A stretch of 6,027 bases of DNA from Bacillota bacterium (GTDB lineage Bacteria; Bacillota; Clostridia; Peptostreptococcales; Anaerovoracaceae), in the NCBI GenBank assembly GCA_017523605.1, contig JAFWVZ010000241.1, positions 1-6,027 of the forward strand, in the 5' to 3' direction. Each line of letters opens with the position of its first letter. The stretch's first letter is position 1. Below, piece after piece: positions 4,624-6,027 of this stretch. The notes beneath the pieces were generated by a model. The model ran no database searches, was not told where the DNA came from, and saw only the letters and a list, made by a program, of their open reading frames with translations. A program made the position numbers and the translations under genes.

Positions 4624-6027
4624 TGCTGCTCCTCCTTCTTAAGTTTCTCCAGTTTGTTTACAAGATAGTCCGCGGCACGCACCGCGCCCTCTCCTTTATA
4701 TTCCCAGGTCTCGGACCTTACCTCTGCGCGACCCTGAGCAAAGCGCGGATCCGTAAGGCAGTCGTCTATCAGAGACTTGAGATCCTGCATGTTCTCTTCC
4801 GAAAGACGCACACCAAGACGCGGCAGCGCGGATGCTGTCCAGAGCGGCTTTTTCAGCCACCACGCGTCGTACGGCGAAAGGTCTATGTCCGGATCCGTGT
4901 AGATGACGGGCTTGTCGTATATAAGCGAGAACTCGAAAACAACGCCGGAGAAATCAGATACCAGAATGTCCGAACGACGGAGCACCTCGAAGTTATCCGT
5001 ATCGCGGTTCCATTCCAGCTGATCGGACTCCGGGTACTTGCTCATGAGCTCGCCCATAAGTTCCTTTTCCGACTGGAAGGACTGCGGGTGCGGACGGACT
5101 ATCACATGATATCCGGTCTTAAGCAGAACATCTATTATGCTGCCTCCGTAGACCCCGAACAGCGCGCTCTTTCCCCAGGACGGAGCAAGGAGCACAGTGC
5201 GCTCGTGCGCAGGAGCAGGGCCGACCTTAGACAGCCTTTCCGCCATTGTATCCATGTAAGGTATGCCTACGATGTTAATATCCTTTGCAGGCAGAGACCT
5301 GAGAGCCTCGAGCTCGCGTATCCCCTCTTCCTGGTACTTTCCCGAGAGCAGCACAGCATCATAGTAGTCCAGACCGAACATGCGGTAGAGCACTATCTCG
5401 CTTGCCGCGTGAGGAATGTGGACGTACCAGACAGCCTTAGGCGCGCGCTTCCACTGGTAGACTTCAAGCCCGGGAGTGGTAGAAAGAACTATGCGGGCAT
5501 TAAGGTTGTTGAGCCTTCCGTACATCTTGTTTACGGGACCGATGTATTCCGCCCTTACGTTTTCCGGACGGGAAGCAAGCGCAGGGTCGTCCTCCGATGC
5601 GGTAAGATACAGAGCTCTGTATCCCCTCTTTCCGAGTTCTTTCAACACCGGCTCGAAGACGGTCCAGTATCTTTTATTGTCCGAGAAAACGACTATGTCC
5701 TCGCGGTCCTCGTCCGTCTTTCCCCTGGCGCCCAGCTTCACCTTGGCTTTCATGGCAAACACGCGTACGGAATACACAGCTGCGCTGATAACGCCTATGA
5801 GTACCGTAAAGAGCATGCTGCCCGTGCCGGGATCTATGTAGAGGATGAATGCCTTGGATAATGTTCCCCCGCAGCAATAAGCCGCGATGTTAAGAGCCGT
5901 ATGAATAATTACCGGTATCCACACTCTTCCGGTCTTTTCGTACAGAAATGCAAGGACCGCACCGGTTGCGAAGGCGTATGCCATCTGAAACGCTGTCAGA
6001 GCCGCCCCCAACGAAGCAATGTTAATA
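4620..6027 (-). CDS. CPBP-tail / CDP-glycerol glycerophosphotransferase-like fusion (5' end beyond window)
   Basis: The frame stays open to the right edge (INIAS precedes a TTG at 6011), so the start is probably outside the window; residues here are counted from that TTG. Residues 8-45 (FQMAYAFATGAVLAFLYEKT, then IIHTALNIAAY) match the end of a CPBP intramembrane protease, including the H-x-x-x-N motif (His37, Asn41). Next comes YIDPGTGSMLF (58-68), leading a second helix to about 86, then a basic segment. Residues about 105-455 are a PF04464-like glycerophosphotransferase: WYVHIPHAASE (195-205), VLLAPSW (273-279), VIVRPHP (303-309), and DILVSDFSGVVFEFSLIYDK (348-367) followed by PVIYTD. This GT-B family transfers an alcohol phosphate from CDP-glycerol or CDP-ribitol to a lipid-linked acceptor at the inner face of the membrane. 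The WHG-type motif of TagF is replaced by H-I-P-H-A. The gene overlaps the next one as ATGA. Donor and acceptor are not determined. Confidence 0.82.
   Translation of the reverse strand, partial: INIASLGAALTAFQMAYAFATGAVLAFLYEKTGRVWIPVIIHTALNIAAYCCGGTLSKAFILYIDPGTGSMLFTVLIGVISAAVYSVRVFAMKAKVKLGARGKTDEDREDIVVFSDNKRYWTVFEPVLKELGKRGYRALYLTASEDDPALASRPENVRAEYIGPVNKMYGRLNNLNARIVLSTTPGLEVYQWKRAPKAVWYVHIPHAASEIVLYRMFGLDYYDAVLLSGKYQEEGIRELEALRSLPAKDINIVGIPYMDTMAERLSKVGPAPAHERTVLLAPSWGKSALFGVYGGSIIDVLLKTGYHVIVRPHPQSFQSEKELMGELMSKYPESDQLEWNRDTDNFEVLRRSDILVSDFSGVVFEFSLIYDKPVIYTDPDIDLSPYDAWWLKKPLWTASALPRLGVRLSEENMQDLKSLIDDCLTDPRFAQGRAEVRSETWEYKGEGAVRAADYLVNKLEKLKKEEQQ
4629..4637 (-). promoter_or_regulatory. 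Ribosome binding site of the YidC/LTA-synthase-like gene
   Basis: AAGGAGGAG on the minus strand, 5-7 bases before the ATG at 4623 depending on which bases pair. It lies within the last codons of the upstream gene and fixes the start in the ATGA overlap. Confidence 0.85.
4647..5699 (-). other. Glycerophosphotransferase-like (PF04464) catalytic domain
   Basis: Residues 105-455 of the first gene's product. It opens with an N-terminal Rossmann-like half (IVVFSDNKRYWTVFEPVLKE, then RALYLTASEDD). The HIPHA loop links to the C-terminal half with APSWG, VRPHP and D-F-S-G-V-x-F-E-F. These follow the order of the CDP-glycerol:poly(glycerophosphate) transferase family, with its two functional His-containing loops. 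Confidence 0.83.
5877..6027 (-). other. C-terminal part of a CPBP (CAAX protease-like) membrane domain
   Basis: The window-edge portion of the first gene. AYAFATGAVLAFLYEKTGRV followed by WIPVIIHTALN is the last helix pair of CPBP proteins, where G-x-x-x-x-x-[LF]-Y-x-x-[TS]-G-x-[IVL]-W-x-P-[IV] leads to the conserved H-x-x-x-N. The EE-x-x-x-R and F-x-x-x-H motifs, which carry the catalytic glutamates and first His, would lie beyond the edge, so activity cannot be judged. Confidence 0.72.

Noticed and set aside
4623..5861. A 412-codon open frame on the plus strand
   Set aside because: Antisense to the glycerophosphotransferase-like gene and without recognisable motifs. A Leu-rich start arises from the reverse complement of the Lys/Glu-rich C-terminus.
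6009..6011. TTG at 6011 as the true start of the first gene
   Set aside because: The frame continues upstream to the window edge, no Shine-Dalgarno sequence precedes the TTG, and the preceding INIAS fits the CPBP pattern. The gene is more likely cut by the edge.
1..6027. Terminators, promoters, direct repeats or a CRISPR array between genes
   Set aside because: All junctions overlap or abut, leaving no intergenic space. No hairpin plus U-run, no spaced repeats and no clear -35/-10 pair were found by eye.

Overview
The window is a compact, all minus-strand gene cluster for building and decorating a phosphate-containing cell-surface polymer or lipid. Five genes are visible, read right to left. 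None is separated by more than a base, so there is no intergenic DNA. The clearest signatures are choline kinase (LicA) and CTP:phosphocholine cytidylyltransferase (LicC), which together make CDP-choline. Upstream of them are two membrane-linked enzymes of the teichoic-acid type. One is a large fusion of a YidC/Oxa1-like insertase module with a lipoteichoic-acid-synthase-like (sulfatase superfamily) domain. The other is a CDP-glycerol glycerophosphotransferase-like protein carrying the tail of a CPBP (CAAX-protease-like) membrane domain. The most downstream gene, cut by the left edge, looks like an acyl-ACP thioesterase.

Organism: strong AGGAGG-type ribosome binding sites, near-balanced base composition by eye, LTA-synthase-like and CDP-glycerol-transferase-like enzymes, and Lic genes together suggest a Gram-positive anaerobe of the Clostridia (Lachnospiraceae-like gut or rumen lineages). 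This is inferred from family resemblance only. No rRNA or other marker is present to confirm it.

Layout in transcription order: 6027-4620, CPBP tail plus glycerophosphotransferase (5' end outside the window); 4623-1996, YidC/LTA-synthase-like fusion; 1996-1121, licC; 1121-225, licA; 224-1, acyl-ACP thioesterase (3' end outside). The junctions are ATGA, TAATG, TAATG and TAA-ATG, each with a purine-rich ribosome binding site inside the preceding gene. The set is therefore probably one transcript with coupled translation. No promoter, terminator, RNA gene, repeat, mobile element or CRISPR array was found.

Working model (inference): choline is phosphorylated by LicA and activated to CDP-choline by LicC. 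The PF04464-like transferase and/or an unseen LicD-type enzyme uses a CDP-linked alcohol on the cytoplasmic face. The YidC/LTA-synthase-like fusion acts on the outer face, transferring or hydrolysing a phospho-alcohol group. Its YidC module lacks the conserved groove arginine (Asn instead), so it may have been repurposed as a dedicated membrane module. The most notable points are this fusion, the second fusion (CPBP tail plus transferase), and a C-terminal extension on LicC that resembles the beginning of a choline kinase.
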